From Treponema sp. (GTDB lineage Bacteria; Spirochaetota; Spirochaetia; Treponematales; Breznakiellaceae), in assembly GCA_031255875.1 (NCBI GenBank), contig JAIRRR010000309.1, positions 1 through 6,065 on the forward strand: a DNA stretch of 6,065 bases, written 5' to 3'. Made by a program: the position numbers and the translations under genes. The notes under the pieces were generated by a model. That model was given only the letters and a program-made list of their open reading frames with translations. It was not told where the DNA came from and did no database searches. Position 1 is the first letter of the stretch, and every line of letters starts with the position of its first letter. Below are positions 1-6,034 of the stretch, piece after piece.

Positions 1-2108
1 TGGACCTGGTGTTCACCGATGCGGAACTGCTGCCGGCCGGCGGGCCGGAAAAGGCGGCCCTGAAGATCGCCTCTGTGGATATTGAGACCGATACCCGCGA
101 CAACTCCATCCGCGCTGTGGGGATAAGCCTTGCCGATTCGAATTTCGCCGCGTTTTCGGGCCGTGTCCGCGTACTGGCGCCGGAACCGGCCGGCGCGGGG
201 CCGGAGGCGCGGCCCATCGGCAGGCCCGGGGAGGCGGGCGGCGGCGTGCCGGTTTACCGGCACGGGGACGAACGTTCCCTGCTGGAGGCGTTTGTACGGG
301 ATATCCGGGGGCTGGACCCGGACCTGCTTACCGGCTGGAATTTTCTGGATTTTGATTTTCCCTGTCTTGCCGCCCGCTGTGAAAAACTGGGGGTGCCCTT
401 TGCCCTGGGCAGGGCGGGGGAGCGGGCGAAGTTCTTTGCCGGGGAGGCAGGCTGGTCCTGGCGCAGGCGTTCCGCCGCAGCGCTGGTCCCGGGCCGGCAG
501 GTGGTTGACGCCCTGCGCATCACCCGTTCAGGCCCCCGGGGCTGGGGCCCGGGCGGCTACGCGGATTTTACCCTGGAAACCGTGGCCCGGGCCATTCTTG
601 GCGAGGGGAAAACCGTCGCCCTGAGGGGAAGCAGGAAAATACAGGAACTGGACAGGCTCTACGCCGCCGATCCCGAGGCTTTCGGCCGGTACTGCTGCCG
701 GGACGCGGAACTGGCGCTCAGGATACTCGCCAGGACGGGCCTTTTCAGCCTGACCATGGAGCGGGCGAGCCTTACCGGAGTTTCCCTTGACAAGGCCTGG
801 ACCAGCGTGGCGAGCTTCGAGCGGATCTACGCCCTCGAACTGCGCAGGCGCTCAATCGCGCCGCCGCCGGCCGATGCCCGGGGCCGGGATGTTTCCGGGG
901 CGGCAGGCGGGACCGTGCTCGATCCCCTGCCCGGCTTTTTCCCCAATGTGGCTGTCTTTGACTTCCGCAGCCTCTACCCGACAATCATCCGTACTTTTAA
1001 TATCGACCCGCTGGCCCACGAGAGGGCGGCGCTGCGCCCGGCCGGCGCTGTCGTCGCGCCGAACGGGGCCGCTTTTGCCAGGGAGCCGGGCGTTTTGCCG
1101 GAACTTATCTCCGGGTATTTTGCCGCCCGGCGGAAGGCCCTTGACGCGGGGGACGAGACTGCGGCGTTTGTGTATAAAATACTGATGAACAGCTTTTACG
1201 GCGTCCTGGGAACCGCGTCCTGCCGTTACGGCCGTACCGAGCTTGCCGGGGCCATAACCTCGTTCGCCAGGAAATGGCTCTACTTTTCCCGGGACTGGTT
1301 TACCGGAAAGGGCTACCGCGTCCTGTACGGGGACACGGATTCGCTTTTTGTGGAAACCGGCCTGGGGGACGGCGCGGCCTGGGGCGAATTCCGGGAACAC
1401 GGCGCGGCCCTGGCGGGGGAGCTCAACCTCGCCCTTGCCCAGGAGATAAAGAAGGAATACGGCCTGGAATCCTGCATCGAACTGCGCTACGAAAAAGCCT
1501 ACCGCCGTTTCCTCATCCCGCCGCTGCGCACCGTCCACGACCAGGGCGAGGCCCGCGGCAGGGCCAAAGGCTACGGGGGCTACCTTCTTACGGAGGGGGG
1601 CGCCCCGGTAGTCGAGGTAAAGGGAATGGAGGCCGTGCGCAGCGATTCCACGCCCCTTGCGCGGCGCGTTCAGGTGGAGCTGCTGGAATTGGTTTTCAAG
1701 GGGACGGGCGAGGACGAGTACATAAGGCGCGTCACGGACATACTCGGCCAGCTGCGGGCCGGAAAACTGGACGCCGAGCTTGCGTACCGCAAGCGCCTCT
1801 CCCGGCCGCCCGAGGCCTACACCGCCGCGACCCCTCCCCAGGTAAAGGCGGCCCGCGCCCTCGGCTGGAAGGGGAAGCGCGGGACCGTGGAATTTGTCTG
1901 GACCGTGAACGGCCCCGAGCCCAGCGCCGGTGAAAACGGCGAGGCCCTTTCCCACGCCCCCTTTGACTACGACCACTACACCGATTCCCAGGTGCTCCCG
2001 GTCGTCCGTTCCATCGCCGCCGCCCTGGGCTGGCGCCGCGAAATATTCCCCCAGAAGGGGAGGAACCGCGACGCCCTGCAAAGCGGGCAGCTGGAACTGG
2101 AACTATAA
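1..2108 (+). CDS. polB: DNA polymerase II (family B), 5'-truncated by the window edge
   Basis: Template-directed DNA polymerase with a 3'-5' proofreading exonuclease. In E. coli, Pol II works in DNA repair, replication restart and damage tolerance. Numbering from the GTG at 9, exonuclease motifs are DIE (D24, E26), GWNFLDFD (N111, D116) and YCCRD (Y228, D232). Polymerase motifs are DFRSLYPTII (catalytic D318), KILMNSFYG (390-398) and YGDTDS (D442, D444), so both active sites look intact. Further Pol II signatures are KGMEAVRSDSTPLA, LAYRKRLSRP and FVWTVNGPEP. The protein ends in QLELEL, placed like the C-terminal clamp-binding QLGLF of E. coli Pol II. The frame stays open upstream of 9 (GAC CTG GTG) with no RBS, and ExoI lies about 130 residues further in for E. 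coli Pol II (783 aa), so the true start is probably outside the window. A Gly/Pro-rich stretch at residues 57-81 looks like a lineage-specific loop. Any promoter or LexA box would lie upstream and cannot be judged. Family assignment is secure. Confidence 0.96.
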   Translation, partial: DLVFTDAELLPAGGPEKAALKIASVDIETDTRDNSIRAVGISLADSNFAAFSGRVRVLAPEPAGAGPEARPIGRPGEAGGGVPVYRHGDERSLLEAFVRDIRGLDPDLLTGWNFLDFDFPCLAARCEKLGVPFALGRAGERAKFFAGEAGWSWRRRSAAALVPGRQVVDALRITRSGPRGWGPGGYADFTLETVARAILGEGKTVALRGSRKIQELDRLYAADPEAFGRYCCRDAELALRILARTGLFSLTMERASLTGVSLDKAWTSVASFERIYALELRRRSIAPPPADARGRDVSGAAGGTVLDPLPGFFPNVAVFDFRSLYPTIIRTFNIDPLAHERAALRPAGAVVAPNGAAFAREPGVLPELISGYFAARRKALDAGDETAAFVYKILMNSFYGVLGTASCRYGRTELAGAITSFARKWLYFSRDWFTGKGYRVLYGDTDSLFVETGLGDGAAWGEFREHGAALAGELNLALAQEIKKEYGLESCIELRYEKAYRRFLIPPLRTVHDQGEARGRAKGYGGYLLTEGGAPVVEVKGMEAVRSDSTPLARRVQVELLELVFKGTGEDEYIRRVTDILGQLRAGKLDAELAYRKRLSRPPEAYTAATPPQVKAARALGWKGKRGTVEFVWTVNGPEPSAGENGEALSHAPFDYDHYTDSQVLPVVRSIAAALGWRREIFPQKGRNRDALQSGQLELEL

Positions 2109-2182
2109 AGCCGACATTAAATTTATCTTCATCCCCTGTTTTTCCGATAATAAACCCAGGACTATTCTATCGGGGAGGGACC
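2109..2182 (+). promoter_or_regulatory. AT-rich intergenic gap, possible promoter and strong RBS for the exported-protein pair
   Basis: This 74-bp gap is markedly more AT-rich than the genes around it. GATAAT at 2146-2151 matches the -10 consensus TATAAT at 5 of 6 positions, but the -35 region (TTATCT at 2123-2128, 17 bp away) is poor. A 6-bp inverted repeat, CCGATA (2144-2149) and TATCGG (2168-2173), brackets the segment, and its right arm abuts the ribosome-binding site GGAGG (2174-2178), 4 nt before the ATG at 2183. There is no GC hairpin with a T-run, so no clear terminator for polB. The RBS is convincing. The promoter is a weak call. Confidence 0.3.
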
Positions 2183-2686
2183 ATGGGTTCTGTCAGGTTA
2201 TTTTTGATGTTGGCTTTTATTTCACTCGCGGCGCTTGTTCCGGCTTCGGCTTATACCGTGTCTTTCGTGGTGGCGGAAACCGGGCTTCCGGAGGAGCAGG
2301 GCGTTTCCGAGTACAGCAATTTCTGGGAAAGCGGCCTGCTCGACGTGTTTTTCGACGCCGGCCATATCGTAAGCAACGCGCCTGTTTTGCGGCTGGCCGC
2401 GACTCCCTCGAAACAGCTCCCCGACGAGGCCGCCGGGACTCTCTCCGAGGCAGACGCCAGCGGCGCTGAATACTTCGTCCTGGCCCTGCTGGATTACCAG
2501 GAAATCAGCGCGTCAAGCGCTTCCCCGGCGCCCAGGCCGAAACAGGTATCCATCAGGCTTTTTAAGATGAACCCTTTCCGGTTTGTCAGGGAGGAAAAAT
2601 TCGCGGGCTCCGCAAACACCCGGTTCGGGGATGATTTCATCAGCGCCAAGCGGGCCGGGATGAAGATACTTCCCTATTTGGAGTGA
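2183..2686 (+). CDS. Exported protein of unknown function (167 aa)
   Basis: I do not recognise the family. The start is well supported by GGAGG 4 nt upstream, and residues 1-23 form a typical Sec signal peptide: Arg5, a hydrophobic core (LFLMLAFISLAALV) and an ASA cleavage site before Tyr24. No Cys follows the core, so it is not a lipoprotein; expected location is periplasmic or outer surface. The mature part (~144 aa) appears to alternate strand and helix: YTVSFVVAETG, a helix near 43-60, an acidic Ala-rich stretch at 80-95, the strand-like EYFVLALLDYQE (96-107), then QVSIRLFKMNPFRFVREEKF. The order 'helix, GAEYFVLALL, further strands' loosely resembles LpoB/CsgG-N-type envelope domains, but that is an inference from pattern alone. 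The SPOR-protein gene begins 7 bp after its stop, which argues for joint expression and an envelope role. Confidence 0.85.
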   Translation: MGSVRLFLMLAFISLAALVPASAYTVSFVVAETGLPEEQGVSEYSNFWESGLLDVFFDAGHIVSNAPVLRLAATPSKQLPDEAAGTLSEADASGAEYFVLALLDYQEISASSASPAPRPKQVSIRLFKMNPFRFVREEKFAGSANTRFGDDFISAKRAGMKILPYLE

Positions 2687-2693
2687 ATCAACA

Positions 2694-4160
2694 ATGAAAA
2701 GAATCGCGTTCTTTGGTTTTGTGGTACTCGCCGCGTTTCTCAGCGCGGGCGCTTCCGTATGGGAAGGGGCCGCATCGGTCAGCCTCAACGGGGAACTGCC
2801 CGAAGAAGGCTATTATGTGGCGACCAAGTCCTTTCCCCGGAACACCGTTGTGGATGTTACCAATCTGGAGACCAGCCAGACCATCCGGGTAATTGTAGCC
2901 TCGGGGCTGGATTCGCCGGGCCTGCTGGCAATTCTGTCCAAGGACGCCGCCGGCGCTATCGGGCTCCATTCCAGGTTTATCGGCCGTATCCGCATGACCA
3001 TGCCCTCGGAACCCGTGGGCTTTTCCCGGTTTCCGGATGAACTCGACACTTCGGGAGATCCCGACTTTGACCCCGCCGCCGCCATCGCGGCCGCCAGAAA
3101 TTCGGGCTTCGACCTGAAACAGGCCGCCGACGAGATTGAAAGGGATGCCGCAGGGGAAAGCGGCGGGGATGCCGCCGCTGATACGGCCTCTCCCCGGCGG
3201 CCCATAGCGCCCAATCCCGCCGCAGTAGCCATTGTGGACATTCCCGACTCTTATTTGTCCGCACAGGAAAAGGCAAAGGACGACTCAATCCGGAACGAAA
3301 GCGCCCCTGTTCCGGCGCGGGCAGCCGACTCCGCCACCGCGCCGGGCGTCTACGGTTATACGCCCGAGCCCGTGATCGTCTCCAGCGCAGCCAACACGGC
3401 CTATCCCGCCGAACAGGCGCCGGAAAGGCTTGAACCGGAGCTGAGTCCCCAAAGGCCGGCGGCTCCGGCGCCTCTGGTCGCGTCCGCGTCGCCCGCCGCT
3501 CCGGCCCAGCCCCCGGCTGCGTTCGCCCTGATCCCCGCCGAACAGCGGCCCCCGGAATCTTCCTACCAGGGACTCCCGCCCGAAGCCGAGATACCCCCGC
3601 TCAGGGGGCCCGGGGAGACCTATGCCGGGCAATCCGTTCTTGAAGAGTACGTCATCCCGCCAATCGGGGACCGGCCCCCTGCGGCCGCTGTCCAGGCCGA
3701 TCCGGTCATGCAGCCCCTGGCCCCCCCGATCGAAAGGGCCGCCCCTCCCGCCCCGCAAATCATTACCGAGGTAACTATTGTGGAGGCAAGCCCGGCCCCG
3801 CCCGCGTCCGCCCCTGCGGCCCCGCCCATCGCGCAAGCGCCGCCTCCTCCTGCGGAAACAGCCCCCCGGATCCCGGCCTCTGCCGGCGGGAGGTCCGCGT
3901 TTTCCGTCCCGGTGATAAGCGGCCTGGAAAGGGGGAAATACTACCTCCAGTTGGCGGCGTACACCCTTCCCGAGCTTGTGGAAACGGAGCTTTCACGGAT
4001 AGGCACCGTCTACCCCCTGGCAGTACAGGAGAGCGGCGGGGCCGAAAACCCCCTGTACCGCATCCTCATAGGCCCGGTAAATTTGGGGGAAAGCGGCGCG
4101 CTGTTGCAGCGTTTCAAAGCGTCCGGCTACCGGGACGCCTTCGTCCGCAAAGAAGGGTAA
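2694..4160 (+). CDS. SPOR-domain envelope protein with degenerate RlpA-like barrel (488 aa)
   Basis: Probably an exported peptidoglycan-associated protein. Residues 1-20 are a signal peptide (MKR, hydrophobic core, SAGA cleavage site). Residues about 24-103 resemble the RlpA double-psi beta-barrel: NTVVDVTNLETSQTIRVIV aligns with the family's TRVRVTNL..GRSVVVRI, and LSKDAAGAIGL with LSRAAAEALGM. The conserved His of the family's AAH segment is replaced (VATKSF), and the ND of RINDRGP is replaced (IVASGLDSPG), so lytic transglycosylase activity is unlikely. Residues ~104-405 are a long Pro/Ala-rich, probably disordered linker. Residues ~413-486 form a SPOR domain (KYYLQLAAYT...YRILIGPVNLGESGALLQRFKASGYRDAFV), a fold known to bind septal peptidoglycan stripped of stem peptides. 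GGAG at 2680-2683, 10 nt before the ATG, overlaps the end of the upstream gene, suggesting translational coupling. It ends with tandem TAA TAG stops. RlpA itself is usually an outer-membrane lipoprotein; here no lipobox Cys is present. Domain architecture is confident; exact role is not. Confidence 0.9.
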   Translation: MKRIAFFGFVVLAAFLSAGASVWEGAASVSLNGELPEEGYYVATKSFPRNTVVDVTNLETSQTIRVIVASGLDSPGLLAILSKDAAGAIGLHSRFIGRIRMTMPSEPVGFSRFPDELDTSGDPDFDPAAAIAAARNSGFDLKQAADEIERDAAGESGGDAAADTASPRRPIAPNPAAVAIVDIPDSYLSAQEKAKDDSIRNESAPVPARAADSATAPGVYGYTPEPVIVSSAANTAYPAEQAPERLEPELSPQRPAAPAPLVASASPAAPAQPPAAFALIPAEQRPPESSYQGLPPEAEIPPLRGPGETYAGQSVLEEYVIPPIGDRPPAAAVQADPVMQPLAPPIERAAPPAPQIITEVTIVEASPAPPASAPAAPPIAQAPPPPAETAPRIPASAGGRSAFSVPVISGLERGKYYLQLAAYTLPELVETELSRIGTVYPLAVQESGGAENPLYRILIGPVNLGESGALLQRFKASGYRDAFVRKEG

Positions 4161-4167
4161 TAGCTTA

Positions 4168-4194
4168 CCGGGACCAAACTGTCCGGCATTTTAG
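4168..4194 (+). terminator. Possible weak terminator between convergent genes
   Basis: In the 46-bp gap between the two convergent stops, CCGGGAC (4168-4174) pairs with GTCCGG (4181-4186) around a CAAACT loop, with one bulged G, and is followed by CATTTTAG. That gives a short GC stem plus a four-T run for the + strand genes. On the - strand the same hairpin is followed by only a poor T tract. The position is right for a terminator, but the stem is short and the U-tract minimal, so this is a tentative call. Confidence 0.35.
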
Positions 4195-4206
4195 CGCAGC
4201 AGCCTG

Positions 4207-5253
4207 CTAAGGCTTGGCAAAACTCCAGCAGGCCGGGACGCGCTTCCCCCGGAAATCCTCGTCGCGCAGCCTTTCCGTCAGGTCCGTAACTTCCGCCTCC
4301 GGAAAGGCGCTCCCGTCGAACTTAAAGGAACGGGCGTTAACGCTGAAGAACAGCTTCCCCTTCGGCGCGAGCAGGCCAAGGCATTCCCGGACAAGCCCGC
4401 AGTAATCCCGCTTTATATCCAGAAAGCCCTGCATCTTTTTGGAATTGGAAAACGTGGGCGGGTCCAGGACGATAATATCCCAGCGGAGAGCCGCCTTTTT
4501 CGCCTCCGGGAGGAAGCGCAGCGCGTCCGCCCTGACAAAACGGAAAGACGGCAGGCTTGCCCGGGCAGCGGCCCCCGCGCCGAGATCCCGGGGATCAGCC
4601 CCCTCCCCCTTAAAGCCGTTGAGTTCGAAATTCAGCCTGCCCCAGTCCAGGTACGCGCGGGAAAGATCCACCGAATCAACAGATTCCGCGCCCCCGGCCG
4701 CCGCGTAAACCGAGAAAGCGCAGGTATAGGCAAAGAGGTTGAGCACCCGCTTTCCCCCGGCCTCTTTCCGGATTTCGGCGCGGAGCAGGCGGCGGTCCGG
4801 GAAAAGGCCCGTGTCCAGGTAGTCCGAAAGATTCACCCGGAAATTCAGGCCCCCTTCCCGGACATCGCGGAGGAAGCGCCGATGCCCGGCCGGGCCGTAT
4901 TGGGCGTTCCCCCGCTGGCGGCCCCGCTCCTTAAGGACAATACAATCCCCGGGAATTTCGAGCGCCGCCGATACAGCGCCCCGCATCGCCGAAAGCCAGA
5001 GCCTCTCCCCGGCCCCGTCTTTTTCGTAGGGCCGTTTGTAAAGCGCCCCGCAAACCGCGTCCCCGTACCAGTCAAGGACCAGGGGTATTTCGGGAATATC
5101 GCGATCGTAGAGCCGGTACAGGCCGGCCCCGGTACGGCGGGCCCACTTGCGCAGATGGCTCCGGCGCTTGCGGAGCCGGTTCGCGAGCATTTCCGCCTGG
5201 GCGTCAGTTTTTTCCGGCTCCGGGGCGGCTTCCTCCCCGGCCCCCTCACCCAT
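4207..5253 (-). CDS. rlmK: RlmK-type 23S rRNA (guanine-N7) methyltransferase, stand-alone
   Basis: SAM-dependent class I methyltransferase matching the C-terminal RlmK half of E. coli RlmKL, which makes m7G2069 in 23S rRNA. Matching segments are NRLRKRRSHLRKWARR (25-40), YRLYDRDIPE (46-55), VLKERGRQRGNAQY (106-119) and VNLSDYLDTGLFPDRR (140-155). The SAM site is VLNLFAYTCAFSVYAAAGGA (170-189) with acidic D196 in SVDLS, followed by LDPPTFSNSKKM (263-274) and a C-terminal CWSFAKP. The THUMP/RlmL half of the enterobacterial fusion is absent, and there is no N-terminal PUA domain as in RlmI. Residues ~215-236 look like a small insertion. The first ~20 residues are acidic and low in complexity, and M22 is an alternative start. 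The ATG at 5253 is the first start after an in-frame TAG five codons upstream. It overlaps the rex stop by 8 bp (ATGGGTGA) with only a weak SD (GGGAAAG), implying translational coupling to rex. Methyltransferase class is certain; G2069 specificity is inferred from homology. Confidence 0.9.
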   Translation of the reverse strand: MGEGAGEEAAPEPEKTDAQAEMLANRLRKRRSHLRKWARRTGAGLYRLYDRDIPEIPLVLDWYGDAVCGALYKRPYEKDGAGERLWLSAMRGAVSAALEIPGDCIVLKERGRQRGNAQYGPAGHRRFLRDVREGGLNFRVNLSDYLDTGLFPDRRLLRAEIRKEAGGKRVLNLFAYTCAFSVYAAAGGAESVDSVDLSRAYLDWGRLNFELNGFKGEGADPRDLGAGAAARASLPSFRFVRADALRFLPEAKKAALRWDIIVLDPPTFSNSKKMQGFLDIKRDYCGLVRECLGLLAPKGKLFFSVNARSFKFDGSAFPEAEVTDLTERLRDEDFRGKRVPACWSFAKP

Positions 5254-5893
5254 TCCGGCTTTCCCGGACTACGTTCATGGCCACGCAGAGCATCGCGTAG
5301 CCCGACGAAAGATCCTCTTTCTGGACCACCACATTATCCGGGACTTTCAGCTTGACATTGGTAAAGTTCCATATTCCCTCGATGCCCGCGCGGACAAGGG
5401 TATCCGCAGTTTCCTGGGCGGATGAGGACGGGACCGTCAGTATGGCGATCTTCACGCCGAAGCTGCGTATCTGGATTTCCATAGTGTCCGCCGGCAGCAC
5501 CGTCACCCCGCGGATCGAAACCCCGTATTTCTGGGGGTTTCTGTCAAAAGCGGCCACAATATTAAGCCCGTGAATTTGGAATTCCCTATGGCCGATAAGG
5601 GCGGTCCCCAGATTGCCCGCGCCCACCAGGACCGCGTCCTGAATCAGATCCCAGCACAGGAACCGCTCGATCGCGGTGATCAGGGCGGAGATAAGGTAAC
5701 CCTTCTTCGGCTTGCCCGTAATACCGGTAAGGGCCACATCCTTGCGCACCTGAATAGGCTCCAGGTTAAGTTCCTGGGCTATAACGGTCCCGGATATATA
5801 ATCGTCCCCTTCCCGCTGCAATTGCTTTATAATGTGCAGATAAGACGGCAGCCGCCGTATAGAGGGCGCCGCAGCGATCTTTGGCTTCGTCAC
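5246..5893 (-). CDS. rex: Redox-sensing transcriptional repressor Rex
   Basis: Homodimeric DNA-binding repressor that senses the NADH/NAD+ ratio. In known cases NADH releases it from operators of fermentation and respiration genes. Its 215 aa fit the family length. Residues ~12-80 are the winged-helix domain (RRLPSYLHIIKQLQREG, ISGTVIAQELNLEPIQVRKD, then the wing GITGKPKKGY). The Rossmann domain starts at AVLVGAGNLGTAL (87-99), with D117 in VAAFDRNP at the end of the second strand, where an acidic residue favours NAD(H). The C-terminal helix GYAMLCVAMNVV is typical of the domain-swapped dimer. The VALTGITGKPKKGY segment differs from the usual FSYFGELGKRGVGY, a variant I associate with spirochaetes and some clostridia. 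The start is GTG at 5893, preceded by GGAGGT (5902-5897) only 3 nt away. It is first gene of a unit with the RlmK-type methyltransferase, overlapping it by 8 bp. Direct target genes are not in this window. Confidence 0.95.
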   Translation of the reverse strand: MTKPKIAAAPSIRRLPSYLHIIKQLQREGDDYISGTVIAQELNLEPIQVRKDVALTGITGKPKKGYLISALITAIERFLCWDLIQDAVLVGAGNLGTALIGHREFQIHGLNIVAAFDRNPQKYGVSIRGVTVLPADTMEIQIRSFGVKIAILTVPSSSAQETADTLVRAGIEGIWNFTNVKLKVPDNVVVQKEDLSSGYAMLCVAMNVVRESRNG

Positions 5894-5896
5894 GAT

Positions 5897-5932
5897 ACCT
5901 CCATTTTAACCCCACTAAAGCACAATGGTCAA
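5897..5932 (-). promoter_or_regulatory. Predicted sigma70-type promoter and SD for rex
   Basis: Read on the - strand, TTGACC (5932-5927, 5/6 to the -35 consensus) is followed after 18 bp by TAAAAT (5908-5903, 5/6 to the -10). The SD GGAGGT (5902-5897) begins immediately after the -10. Transcription would be expected to begin around 5895-5897, inside or after the SD, leaving almost no leader before the GTG at 5893. Either the transcript is close to leaderless or the real promoter lies further upstream. The match is good, but the geometry leaves doubt. Confidence 0.5.
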
Positions 5933-5934
5933 TT

Positions 5935-5944
5935 TGAAATTTCA
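5935..5944. promoter_or_regulatory. 10-bp perfect palindrome upstream of the rex promoter
   Basis: TGAAATTTCA is self-complementary over 10 bp and lies 2 bp upstream of the predicted rex -35 box. The position suits an activator or autoregulatory site. It resembles the core of the known Rex operator (TTGTGAAATATTTCACAA) but lacks the central AT and the outer TTG/CAA, so assignment to Rex is speculative. An AT-rich 10-mer palindrome can also arise by chance. Confidence 0.25.
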
Positions 5945-5953
5945 GTAATTAGA

Positions 5954-5987
5954 GTCTGTCCATAATGTAGACACATTATGGACAGAC
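5954..5987. repeat. Perfect 15-bp inverted repeat, 4-nt loop
   Basis: GTCTGTCCATAATGT (5954-5968) and ACATTATGGACAGAC (5973-5987) pair without mismatch around the loop AGAC. Neither strand has a T-run next to the stem, so it is not a standard intrinsic terminator. The outer 8 bp, GTCTGTCC/GGACAGAC, recur in the inverted repeat at 6035-6065, indicating a repeat family. It lies upstream of the rex promoter. Confidence 0.9.
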
Positions 5988-6000
5988 ACCCTTGAAAACC

Positions 6001-6031
6001 GCATTTTCGCAGCCCTTGGGCGAGAAAATGC
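6001..6031. repeat. Central hairpin of the repeat block
   Basis: GCATTTTC (6001-6008) pairs with GAAAATGC (6024-6031), and the 15-nt interior contains a further GCCC/GGGC match (GCCCTTGGGC, 6012-6021). It is flanked symmetrically by GGACAGAC (5980-5987) on the left and GTCTGTCC (6035-6042) on the right. Those two words can themselves pair, enclosing this hairpin in a larger stem with CTTG (5991-5994) opposite CAAG (6031-6034). There is no coding capacity and no adjacent T-run. Confidence 0.65.
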
Positions 6032-6034
6032 AAG

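Noticed and set aside
9..11. GTG at 9 as the true start of polB
   Set aside because: The frame continues upstream without a stop, no SD is visible, and roughly 130 N-terminal residues expected of Pol II would be missing.
852..2081. 409-codon open frame antisense to polB
   Set aside because: It runs opposite a gene with every family B polymerase motif intact. Its translation shows no recognisable domain and looks like a by-product of GC-rich codon use.
1930..2469. Open frame bridging polB and the exported-protein gene
   Set aside because: It overlaps well-supported genes in another frame, its translation is Arg-rich and low in structure, and it has no convincing RBS.
3285..3836. Gly/Arg-rich antisense frame opposite the Pro/Ala linker
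   Set aside because: Pro/Ala codons read in reverse give Gly/Arg/Ala strings; this is a shadow of the low-complexity linker.
5909..5926. Rex operator overlapping the rex promoter spacer (TTGTG on the - strand)
   Set aside because: Only the first half-site TTGTG matches; the opposite half is not recognisable.
5570..5965. Open frame antisense to rex extending into the intergenic region
   Set aside because: The opposite strand encodes a full-length Rex with its DNA-binding and Rossmann motifs; this frame resembles nothing I know.
5954..5987. Rho-independent terminator
   Set aside because: The stem is strong, but neither side is followed by a T-tract and the inner stem is AT-rich; it fits a dispersed repeat better.
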